DNA from: Otis tarda
Taxonomy: Eukaryota; Chordata; Aves; Otidiformes; Otididae
Direction: 5' to 3'
NCBI GenBank assembly: GCA_026413225.1
Contig: CM048557.1
Span: forward strand, 21,616,871 to 21,680,870
DNA length: 64,000 nucleotides
Made by a program: the position numbers and the translations under genes. The notes below the pieces were generated by a model. It had not been told where the DNA came from. It did not search any database and saw only the letters and a program-made list of their open reading frames with translations. Below, in pieces: positions 47,383-57,509 of the stretch. How positions within the stretch are numbered: position 1 is the first letter of the stretch; every line of letters starts with the position of its first letter.

Positions 47383-48978
47383 ACAAGCCTGGGCTTGCTC
47401 CTCCCTGTTCTGCACTTTGCTCAATTTCTGTGTGCTGCATGCTTTTTAAATACTCACAAGGCACTGTCTGGAGGAGGGTGCTTCAAAGGGGAATGAGTCT
47501 ATAACACCAGATCATCTCCTGCTGAGCACCACCAAATCATTGCAACCTTGGACAATCGATCAACTGATTTTGTGTTATTTATGTTGGCCTGAAGGCTACA
47601 TTTCAAAACCTGAAATGTATGGATTGGAAAAGCAGAGAACAATTCATTTTGCTCAAGCTGTTTAACAATGCTGCACAGACCTTGTTTGAAAAGCTTACTT
47701 TCAAGGAAAGTGATTTAACCAACTTCCAAACCAACTTCCTCCTCAGTTAGGGTGAACAAAAAGTCCTCAAAATATATAGAATTTGATTTAACAAGTCAAG
47801 GAAATAAGTATAAAAACTCAAACTCCTGCTTGACACTCTATGTGTAGTTCATCCAGTGGTAATGAGCCAGATTCTTGCCTAGTATAAATGGGCATAAATC
47901 CATTTAAGCCAAGGAAGAATGTTGATTTATGCTTGCTACTGACCTTTATTTCAGTATTTCATGGTAAGCTCCAATCCTCTTTGCACAGCTCATTTTTTGG
48001 AACGGAATTAGATTTACCAAGGTATGCTCTGACAAAATGGATTGCTTTTCCCTTAAATTTTTGTGCCAGGGATAAAATGGTAGTCTATGTAAATGTAGAA
48101 CTGTTAATAAGGTAGTTTTGTTGAAGGAAAGTCAGAAATGATAGGACCATTCATTACAATGCCGCACATGTTTTATTTCTCAAAGTTACACCAAATGAGT
48201 ACAATATGCTCCACAAATTACAACCTGCGTCTAGGAAATCTGAATCTGCAGAATGGGGGTTGAAATAAGTTTAGCTAACAAGCAATTGTATAAAAGCTTA
48301 ACTATATGAAGCCAAATGATTTGTTGAGAGTGTATTGGAATGAATATACCCTTATGTTTGCTTCACTGAAACGACATTGCTCCAAATGACCTTATATTCT
48401 TTATTTCTAAGTCCACAATCCCTACACTGAGGCTCAGCACACTGCACAAAGCCAGACTTACCAGAAGATGATAATAAAGAATTTATTTTATTGGTTTTAA
48501 ATATAACGCTCCCCATTTTTGACTATGCTAACTGCATGGTAAATACAGCTTACCACTGCAGAGAACCATGCTGAGAAAATTGCATGTGATTACACTACTG
48601 TGCAGTGCTCGATATGGGGGCTACACTCGAAAGACGGAGCTCATGTAGGAGGCAGCAGCCTGTTTACTAAATTCTGTTTTGCAGAGGTAACATCTTACAC
48701 TACTGTTTTCATTCTGGACTAGCTTTTTATTAGCTTCCTGATGATGACTGAAGTGTTAGTTTGCATTGAATTGTTTACAACCTGGCCACCAGGTGAAGAA
48801 TTCTCCTCTCACGTGACAGTACACTCACAGGGATTTGACACAGACACATTAAGGTTGGTATGGATGAGGTATGAATGTCAATGTACAAGTGTGAAATCAT
48901 CAAGAAACAAGAAGAAGGTGCAAGGGAATGGTGTGTGAAGCTTCTGGAGACACCCGCATCTGGAAAACGAAGGGCTGC
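47383..48978. other. Intergenic stretch without gene
   Basis: AT-rich; no supportable gene, RNA or repeat seen. Confidence 0.55.
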
Positions 48979-49245
48979 CTCCTGGGTGGATCTCAGACTT
49001 ACGTTGGAGGCAGTTTTTCTCCAGCTCTGACTCCTAGATGAACCTCAGATCAGGAGGTAGCTTGTCTCCAGTCGTGTCTCCTAGGCGGACCTTGGACCTA
49101 TGCTGTAGCTTTGTCTTCAGCCCCATCTCCCAGGTGGACCTTGGACCTATGTTGCAGTCTCGTTTCAAGCCTTGTCTCTGGTCCCATCTCCTGCTACTCC
49201 TGGGTGGCCCCTGGGCCTGATTCATTAACTTTGCCTTGTCTGGGA
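48979..49245. repeat. Minisatellite, about 5 copies of a 47-60 bp unit
   Basis: Units begin with CTCCTRGGTGGAC-type motifs at 48979, 49031, 49078, 49127 and 49197, and each carries a CTTGG/CCTCAGACCTATG-GTAGCTTTGTCTCCAG-like body. The copies are imperfect and the last unit spacing is longer. The open frames across it on both strands are a consequence of the repeat. Confidence 0.8.
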
Positions 49246-49865
49246 CTGCAATGGACCCTGTTATCAGTACCCAGGTCTGTGTGCCATATTTAGGGACAGC
49301 ATCCAGTCAGTGAAGGCACTGCCTGTCCTGGGTCACCCTCGGCTCCTGGCTATTTGGCCACATGCATCTCCATTCTCATGCACATGAAAGAATGAGTGAG
49401 AACAGTCTGCGAGAGAAAGTATGCATGAAATCAGTTTAAAATAAAATAAACTTTCCCTTCTATGTGGTTTTGCATTGAACTTTGCTACATTAGCCAAACA
49501 TAAGCAGAGGAAACACTCAAGATAACCCTGATCAGATAGAGAGGTGCAGGGTTTTTTGTGCCCTTGATTCTCAAGCTTGTTCCCTGATAATATGCAAAAG
49601 AGATTGAATTTGTTAATCTTGGGGGGGGGGGCGGTACTTGATAATCTGGACATGAGTTTGTTTCTTCAAGGCAGGGAGAGGATGAGATGAAGAGGTGCAA
49701 TAGGTAGAGGAGCGGAGTTTCAAGACACAGTTCATTTTAGGTTGCTTTCATTTGGCAGCTTATTATATTGTTTTTTCATTTTCATATGTAATAGTAGATA
49801 TCTGTAAAAACAGCTGGGAACCTAACTTTCAGAGATGCCACAGCCCCAAAATCAAAGTATATCTT

Positions 49866-50097
49866 AGAATCACAGAATCATAGAGTAGTTTGGCTTGGAA
49901 GGGATCTTTAAAGGCCATCTAGTCCAACCACCCTGCAAGGAGCAGGGACATCCCCGACTAGATCAGGTTGCTCAGAGCCTCATCCAGCCTGGCCTTGAAT
50001 GTTTCCAGGGAAGGGGCATCCACCACCTCTCTGGGCAACCTGTTCCAGCGTTCCACCACCATCATTGTAAAAAATTTTTACATTGTAAAAAAAATCT
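49866..50097 (-). mobile_element. CR1 LINE 3' fragment with terminal micro-duplication
   Basis: It begins AGAATCACAGAATCATAGAG and runs through CATCCACCACCTCTCTGGG to CATTGTAAAAAATTTTTA. CATTGTAAAAAA is then repeated once (50063 and 50081), marking the 5' truncation edge. It is about 230 bp long and little diverged. Confidence 0.93.
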
Positions 50098-50379
50098 TCA
50101 GCTCAGGCTCTCAGCACTGTTTAGGAAATAAATCCAAATGTTTCTCTAAGTGTTTGAAAAAAGATGCTTTGGCTCCAGAGCTATATGAGAAAATGTACAA
50201 TCCATTTGTTCCGCTTCAGATGCCACAGCCATCTGTAACCCCATGTGGCAAACACACATTTCTCAGCTTCGCAGGCACGTATGATTATGAAGAGCTTTGA
50301 ATACTTTCAGCAAAATAGATAAACCTTTGCTATGCTCTTTTTGTTTTTTACTTGTCTCTCAGCAGTGTTCTGTGGAAAG

Positions 50380-50730
50380 ATCTCCTCCTTGAAGGCTCGG
50401 GGGCAGGTGGGCTCCCCTGAGCCTTTCAGCGCAGAAGATGCTGTGTACGAAAGTGCCTGAGGAGCAGCCAACACGGACAACAGCGGCTGGCATCAGGAAT
50501 GGGCCACAGAAGCTTGTCTGAACGTCCTGTTGGGCAGCATCTCCGCAGCCTGGGCTCCAGCTGCTGCTGCACTAAAGACACGACCGCCACCTGCTGTCAC
50601 AAACCCAACAGCATCCCGAAAGCGCGGATCAGGAGTCGAAGTCCCTCGGGAGGGAGGCCCCACCAGCCGCTCCCGTGGGCTAGCGCCTTGATGTCCCAAC
50701 TTCAACTTTGGCGTTTCCAGCGTTGCCCTT
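50380..50730. promoter_or_regulatory. CpG-richer patch with CTCF-like motif
   Basis: A 350-bp block with more CG dinucleotides than its surroundings lies about 7 kb upstream of SPTY2D1. CCGCCACCTGCTGT (50584-50597) matches the reverse complement of the CTCF core consensus at 13 of 14 positions. A 94-codon minus-strand open frame (50777-50493) crosses it but has no recognisable domain. A boundary or distal regulatory role is inferred. Confidence 0.45.
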
Positions 50731-52518
50731 AGTTCTTCTATCTTATTTATTTCTTTGCTGCCAGGCAGAAAAAACAAACCCGTTAGCGGTCATGGCAGCC
50801 GGCGTGCAGATGAGCAGTCGGCAGTGACACTGTATTACGTCCTTCTGGGGATGCCACCCACCCTGTGAGATGGGGACAGAGAAAGACTCCTGCTCAAAAT
50901 AACTACACAGCCAGCACCTACACATATATCTCTGTATGTACCCATGTGCGCTCACAGCTGCTCAGTAGTGCCAACTATTGCTTTCTATGCACCTGAAATA
51001 CCATTTTCCCAGAATTTAAATTCCATGCAAATACTTGGTCCCTGAGTTGGGAGCCTGGCTGGAATACAGTGGGGGCGGTGGAGGGGAGTGGGGGGGTGGT
51101 TCAGAGCAGTTTCTAGGGCTGAGAGCTTGCCAGCACTGAACGATGGATCTGCAGGAAACGGCTCCCTGAACTGAGGCCGTTGTCTCTCAGTCCAGGTTTT
51201 GTTATCTGGGATGCTCTTCCCCAGAGGCTCTTGTTTCTCCAGTGATCTAAATCAGCCTAATCCTGTCATGGAGGAAAGCCCTTACTGCTTTGCGCTCTGT
51301 CTTACATGCGTTGTTTGATTTCCTGTAAACACGATGATAACTGCGCACTGTGGCTGCTGTTCAGTGTTTAAATACAGTTTTTTCACATTTCCTGTGATGG
51401 TTTTCTTCATTGTCTTATTTTTAGCAACTTTGGAAAGGAGGTTATTCTTACAGAACAATCCTTTCTTTGCATTTATTTTCATAATTCTTCTGAGTATATT
51501 GCTTGTTTAAATAGTTCAGCCTATTGTCTATATATCCTTGTACCACATATTATTAGAAGGGGTTTTTTTTTGTCGATTTCCTATATATTTCTATTTTTGG
51601 GTTTTTAACATGTTTAAGCAACAGGCGTTTTCAAGATACTTTAGCAAACTAAACTATTGAATAAGCTAAATGGTTAAATTATTTTATTTTTTTTTCATTC
51701 TTCATCTTCTTTCTTCTCTGGTTACGAGAACACTGTGCACATTCAGGTATTCCACCAGCAGGTGTTATTCAGTATCTTTATCCTCACTTTCTGGCAGACC
51801 TACTTTTTGTTCATGTAGTGGGTTTTTTTAATGAAGATGTTGTTAGTATTTTCATCAGTAGTGTCCTGATTTCATAGGTGGCCCACTGGGCCCAGTTCTT
51901 CACCCTTGTAATGCAGTTCACCCACTGACTGCTGAATGGTGTGCTGAATGCTCGCAGTCGGAGTGCTGCATGGCTAGCTGCTCGCTGGGGCACAACTGTG
52001 TTTGTTTGCGCTTATCTCTGGATCAGAAAGTTTCATAGCCTTTGTTTAAGGCATGAAGCTGAAAATTGTCCTGAAAAATCCAAGGCGGTTGAAATAACTT
52101 TTAAAGACTAGGGAAGTTTATTCCTTGGCATCTAAAGTTTGTTCCTGTCCCCACTGTACAGCAATGTCAAAGTGATATTTTGTGATTGCTTTGGATTTGA
52201 AGTATATGCATTTTAGATGACTGATACATATTTCTTAGGTAGGATATATCAATATATCTACATATAGATCATGTAGAGAGGAATTTACCTTCTCTGAATT
52301 CAGTCTGTCTAGCTTGCATTCCTGTGTTAGAAAGCTGTACCTCTTCCATGACAAGCTGAGCTATTAAATAATGAGCTGCTCAAGTTAAACCTTTCCCCCC
52401 ACTGACATATTTAAGTATCTGGAAACGAAATTAGTAACAGTGAGATTACTTTGCCTAGAATAAATCACGTCAAACAAGCTCATTTCCAGCTCTGATTAGG
52501 TAACTGCTCCTGTGTATA
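50731..52518. other. Intergenic stretch without gene
   Basis: AT-rich with T-runs around 51.5-51.7 kb. No supportable gene or repeat family was seen. Confidence 0.55.
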
Positions 52519-53525
52519 TCAGAAAAGCCACAGATGCCAGATATCTTGGTTTTAGAGAGACTTCTAACACTATCTCACACGATCATCTGTCTCACAAGCA
52601 AGTCACAGAAAAACACAAATGGATGAGTGCACAACTGAGTGTAAACTGGACGCAGAGAATATTTAGCAGGAGTACGTTGTTAACTTGGCTGGACACACCA
52701 AGCAGAATTGTGCAGTAGTATCTCCATAGCACCAATTTGATATTTTAATTAAATAATTTGGATGGTAGAAGAGAAAACTCGCTTACCAAACCCACTGGCT
52801 GGGAGAGGCAGGAAGCTTTGGAGGATAGGGTCTCAATGAACTTGGCAAATTACAGCTGGGGAAACAAAAGTGGTTCAAAGTGTTCTCCCTCTCTGCAGAA
52901 TTGCCAACATCACAAATGCAGGTTGTGGCATTTGTGGCCTGATAGCATCACTGTATAAACAGACTCCGTGGTTAGCATGGATCACAAACCAAACAGGAGT
53001 CAGCCGTGCCACTACAAAAAAGGCAAATAGTACCAGGGGCTATATAAAAAGGAATATTGTTTGCCGGTCAAATGAAGCTATTATTTTGTTATGCTTGGGG
53101 GTAGTAAACCTTCTGTTGGAGTATTGTATTCCACTTTGGCTGGAATAGAAAATTAGAGGTTTTATGAGGAAACTTGGAGGAATTGGAGTGGTTTGTCCTA
53201 GAGAAAGGGGAGACCTAGTAGGGGGGTCCTAAATATGTGCACACATATGTGTACACATTTCTAAGGGAGACGGCTATAAACTCATCTCATCTGCTGAAAA
53301 GGCTCAGTGGGCAAGAGATCTGGGTTAGATGTTCGAAATAGCTTACCCATGGTGCAGATGAAAAAAAAAACCTAGCACGAGAGATTACCGTGGGGCATAA
53401 CAGCCTCACTTTTTGACTTTACAAGTGTAGATTGGACAAGTATCTATCAGAAATTACCTAAATAAAATTGATCTTACTTTTGGGGCGCGAGGAAGGGGAC
53501 AATTCCCATCCCTGTCTTTCTGATA
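52519..53525 (+). mobile_element. Ancient L3/CR1-clade LINE remnant (RT region to 3' end)
   Basis: Heavily diverged but collinear matches to an old amniote L3-type LINE appear in order: GATATCTTGGTTTTAGAGAG and ACTATCTCACACGATCATCT; TAATTTGGATGGTAGAAGAG; TTTGGAGGATAGGGTCTCAA and GAACTTGGCAAATTACAGCT; GCTATATAAAAAGGAATATT; TTGGAGTATTGTATTCCACT; ATTGGACAAGTATCTATCAG near the end. Residual frames read LLLEYCIPLWLE, like the LINE motif HLEYCVQFW. It is far older than the CR1 copies here and has no intact frame. Confidence 0.7.
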
Positions 53526-55489
53526 TTCCTGTTTGGAGCTAAAAGTAATAATTTAGACACCTAAGTTAGATGTCTGAATCACACATTGTCAATACCAGCT
53601 AATTATCATCCCAAGACTCTTGCTTTCCAGTTCTGTTTCACATATCATTAGGAAAAAAAAAACTTAGTGGTCAGCAATTCAGATCAGAAGCAGCACCACC
53701 CTATGTAAACTTGATTTGCTCAAACATGTGTTTCCAAATCCTAGGCTTCTTTTGAGCACAGACTGCCAGCTCTGCTAATGTCTAAAAAGCTTATAATCTA
53801 CAGACCTGTTTGTTGGACATGAGAATGACTCAGTTCATGTCATAAAGGCCATATTGGAACACCCATTTTACTTACTGTAGAAAGGATGCTGGATGCTCAT
53901 TCAGAAAATGCTAAAACTCAGACTCTGAACAGCCTTTGATATTTGACCTCTGCAGATGGCTTGTAATTAGGACTCTAATCCTTTAAACACTCAAACACAC
54001 TAACTTAAAGTTAATAGGATTAGTCACATGCCTGAAGTGTGCATGGCTGGGGCAAAAAACTGCTATTGAGTACAGCTGATTAGAAACTTGCAACAAAGAT
54101 AGTTCCTGGTGGAATATTGTCACGTATTTTCCAAGTTTTTTTCTAAACAGTTCTAGTTCCAAGTAATTTCCTAATGTGAAGATACTTAATAAAAATAAAA
54201 CTTAGCCAAGTTCTTGCTTAAAAAGATGTACACAAAAAGAATAAATCAAGCTGAGCTTTTTTTAGAGGCAGAAATTACAGGTTCTTGGGAGATTTGAGAG
54301 GAGTTATTTTGGTTTCCTGGAAGATGTAGGTTTAAATTCACTGACTTTTACAATTCTTTCAAAGCAAGCTTGAGATTAAACATGCACAGAATCAGACAGA
54401 TCAGAGAGTTACAAAAGAATAAAGAAACATTCTGTATCTTGGTTTTTATTTAACAGAAATATCAGTTTGGTTTGAAAGCACAAAAGTTGTTCCTTCTCTT
54501 GTGGCTGACAGAGAAGCTGTACTTGGGAATCCTGGCAAAGTTAGTCTGGATCAGTTCATCACATTGTAAACATATGCAAGGGTTATGAAGAGAGAACACA
54601 ATTGGGAAGTGATTTAAGATACAGGGAGGACAGAGCCGTAGGCATACACAGCACAGAGGTTCCCATTTGTTGTTGCACCTCTGCCAGAAAAAGAGACTGG
54701 ACCACATCAAGGCATTGTGCTGACGTGTAACATATGCTAGATCTGGGTTTAAGTGCCACGGGTGCAATCTGGGAACGCTGACACAGCTCAGCATCGCTTG
54801 CTACTGCCCTATAAAATGCCTGCAGCATAGAATTACACAGTGCTATTATTCCTCCCATTGGCCCTCACACAGATATAAATTCCCTCTGCTGAAGGACATG
54901 TGATATCACAGTATTGTCACGAACAGGAAAGGTAATGACAGTGGTTAAAGGTTTCCAAAAAGTGGCATGCAACAAACAACTGCGACGTCATAATTCTTTT
55001 AGATGCAGGGGGAGATTTTCTTCACTCCTCTTCAAGATTGCAGTCAGCAGAATAAAGACTGCATCCCTGCCAACTCTAACACAAAGAGTAAGCAAACAAA
55101 GTAAGCAAACATAAAACCGAAGAGCAACAATCATCACTCTGTCAATACTGTTGTTGTTATACAGGAATCTGAGTCACACTAAAAGGCCTCCCAAGGAAGG
55201 GCACAGTGGAGATACAAGAAATTCAAGACTGAGCAGGGCAATTCTAATTAAAGAAGCACCACAGCAGCGATGGGGTGGCAGATAAGACTAGCATAAAATG
55301 GCATCATAGCCTTCCTGACAGTACCATGGCGGGTATGCCAAAAATGAGAAACATTGGTGAACCACTCACTGGCTGTGAAGAGAGACTGACTAGAAAGTCT
55401 TAAAACTAAAAAATACTTAAACTGAAAATTTAAATAAAGTAACAATATAAAGAGGGTGGAAACTAGAAGAGGTGATCTAGGTCTGAACC
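53526..55489. other. Intergenic stretch without gene
   Basis: AT-rich. Two overlapping minus-strand open frames at 54,462-54,858 show no known domain and no convincing exon borders. Nothing else was supportable. Confidence 0.5.
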
Positions 55490-55823
55490 AGAATCATAGA
55501 ATAACAGAATGGTTTGGGTTGGAAGGGACCTTCAAAGGTCATCTAGTCCAACCCCCTGCAAGGAGCATGGACATCCCTGACTAGATCAGGTTGCTCAAAG
55601 CCTTATCCAGCCTGGCCTTGAACGTTTCCAGGGATGGGGCATCCACCACCTCTCTGGCCAACCTGTTCCAGTGCAACCCTCATTGTAAAAAATTTTTTCC
55701 TAATATCCAATCTAAATCTACCTCCCTCTATTTTAAAACCATTACCCCTTGTCCTATCACAACAGGCCCTACTGAACAGCCTCTCCCCATCTTTATTGTA
55801 GGCCCCCTTGAAGTACTGGAAGT
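55490..55823 (-). mobile_element. CR1 LINE 3' fragment ending in A18
   Basis: It starts AGAATCATAGAATAACAGAA and continues through GGTTTGGGTTGGAAGGGACC to CCCTTGAAGTACTGGAAG. It then meets an 18-nt A run (55824-55841), which is the 5' truncation edge of the element. A deletion removes part of the TTCTACCACCC segment near 55,670. The minus strand still encodes CR1 C-terminal residues ([20 protein letters not shown]). Confidence 0.93.
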
Positions 55824-57177
55824 AAAAAAAAAAAAAAAAAAGAAGTAAAAAGTCAGTACAGTGTTGTATGGAGATCAAAAATTAAAGGGGAAGAGAGAGA
55901 AAGATTCAGCTCTTACAGGACGAGGGGTTAAATCAGGACTGTGGTCCAAGAGAAAGCAGCAAGAGATCATAAAGTGTGTCTATCCTGCACAGGGTGATAC
56001 CACGCAGAGATACCAGAGCAAGTACTACAGAAACAACTTCAGATCTCCTGCAGTTCAAGAACTACAAAAGCCCTGCAAGTTAGCTGGTGCAGTGCCTCAC
56101 TCACATAAATTGTCTTGTTCTTCCCCTCAGTTAGGGCCACACTGGGCATCTTCACACCAGGCTGCAACATGGCTTATAGCTACACCCAGAAAGGAATTTC
56201 AGATACAGAACAAAAATAAAAGTGAGGGCAGCAAAGAGGCAAAGGGAGACTGGAAAACGCAGAGACCTGGTGTCGTGGAACTGAAAGTGAAGAGCAGTTA
56301 AGTAATAGCAATGTTAAAGAAGAATTTATCTTAAAGAAGGATAAAATGAAGGGAAAAAAGCTTCCTTTCAGTGCCCAAGTTTATAGGGGAAGCAGTGTTG
56401 AGCTGATGAATTTTTTTTCAGATGGATCTCAGATAACAGTAATAGGAAGAGAGCTGAAAACCGATGCAAGGTAACAGTCTTCAGTCAGCTGGTGTTCTTG
56501 CACAATCTTCCAGATCGTCAGAGACTTGGAAAAATATTTGAACACACATAGAGTGTTTTGTTTGGCCACTCCGAAGGTCAGCGTTGCTCCTGCGAGCTCT
56601 GTTTATCAGGCGGTGTGCGTGAGGCCGGGAGCGCACGGCTGCCGTAGCTGTGACATCCCTAGAAGCCACGCACTGGTTTTCAAGCCTCGATATTCCAAGA
56701 AAGATCGCTGCAGAAACTTAATACGCGCTCCTCCGTTGTTACCGGGTTTCTGCTTGGCCGCCGGCCCCTCAGCAGCTGGGCTGGCGGTCGGGGCCGACCT
56801 GGCCGGGAACGCGAGAGGGACGGGGGCAGCTGTCAGGGGGGCGCCTCGTCCCCTTCAAAACCCCACCGACACAGTAAGAGCTGCCATTTAAAAAATAAAA
56901 AAAATAGGAATTTCTGTTGGTTCGTTGACGCGCTGTATCAAGGCCGGGGGGCCGGCAAGGTGTTTCTCTGGGGGACACTGAGGTGCACGACGGCGCGGCC
57001 GGGGGAGCCCGAGGGGACAGAAGCCACGCACCCCAGCCCCGCAGCAGCGGCACTGATCGTGGAGCGCTGTGGGCGGGGCGGGGGCGGTCCCGATGGCCCT
57101 TATTAGGCCGCCCCCGCCGCAGCCCTTGGCCCCGCTGCTCTCCCGGGGCTCACGTAGAGGCCGTGCCAGCAGCAGCG

Positions 57178-57210
57178 CCTCCTCTTCCTCCTCCTCCTCC
57201 TCCTCCTCCC
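57178..57210. repeat. (CTC)n microsatellite
   Basis: About ten CTC repeats with one CTT interruption lie about 90 bp upstream of the SPTY2D1 TATA box. The purine-pyrimidine asymmetry could be length-variable and promoter-relevant. Confidence 0.85.
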
Positions 57211-57239
57211 ACCGGACGCGTTTCCCGAAGCGAAGCGCT

Positions 57240-57310
57240 CGTCACTCGTCACAGTGGAAGTGACGCGCGGGCGGCGTGACGCCGGCGCGAGGCGAGGTGA
57301 TATAAAGGGT
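57240..57310 (+). promoter_or_regulatory. SPTY2D1 core promoter: four CRE half-sites and a TATA box
   Basis: TGACG half-sites lie at 57240-57244 and 57247-57251 on the minus strand and at 57261-57265 and 57277-57281 on the plus strand, followed by TATAAAG at 57301-57307. This predicts initiation near 57,330 and a 5' UTR of about 120 nt. Transcription-factor binding is inferred from the motifs. Confidence 0.7.
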
Positions 57311-57449
57311 AGGCGGCAGCGGCCGGAAGCGAGCGGAGCCGAGCGGCGCGGTGGGGGCAGGAGGGTGGTTGGCGTCGCCTCTGCCGGGCGCGGAGGGGAG
57401 CGGGGAGGAGGAGAGAGGCTGCCTCACGCCGCCCTCGCCCGAGCCAGCT

Positions 57450-57509
57450 ATGGATTTCCACAACATTCTCGTGATGGCCTCGGAGCAGCAGGGGCTGAAC
57501 TCGGTGCCG
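57450..57509 (+). CDS. SPTY2D1: SPTY2D1 (SPT2 homolog) first coding exon, rest beyond window
   Basis: Twenty codons, MDFHNILVMASEQQGLNSVP, are followed in phase 0 by the donor GTGAGCTC. The human SPT2 N-terminus as I recall it (MDF-IL--AS--QG-N-VP, then KRYSL...) fits this spacing and break point. The ATG has G at -3 and G at +4. SPT2 is a nuclear histone H3-H4 chaperone linked to transcription elongation and rRNA synthesis. Its histone-binding domain is C-terminal and therefore not visible here. No match to the expected KRYSLAVGPPKK continuation appears before the right edge, so exon 2 lies outside. The short length limits certainty from sequence alone; the neighbouring TMEM86A in divergent orientation supports the call. 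Confidence 0.88.

Noticed and set aside
50493..50777. 94-codon minus-strand open frame in the CpG-richer patch
   Set aside because: No recognisable domain and no TATA or clear exon borders. I kept only the CTCF-like motif and CpG patch as observations.
52870..53148. 92-codon plus-strand open frame ending LLLEYCIPLWLE
   Set aside because: It is explained as residual reading frame of the ancient LINE spanning 52.5-53.5 kb, not a host gene.
53235..53258. Near-palindromic purine-pyrimidine stretch ATGTGCACACATATGTGTACACAT
   Set aside because: It is an alternating TG/CA-type simple sequence within the old LINE, with two mismatches. Nothing beyond microsatellite-like composition is indicated.
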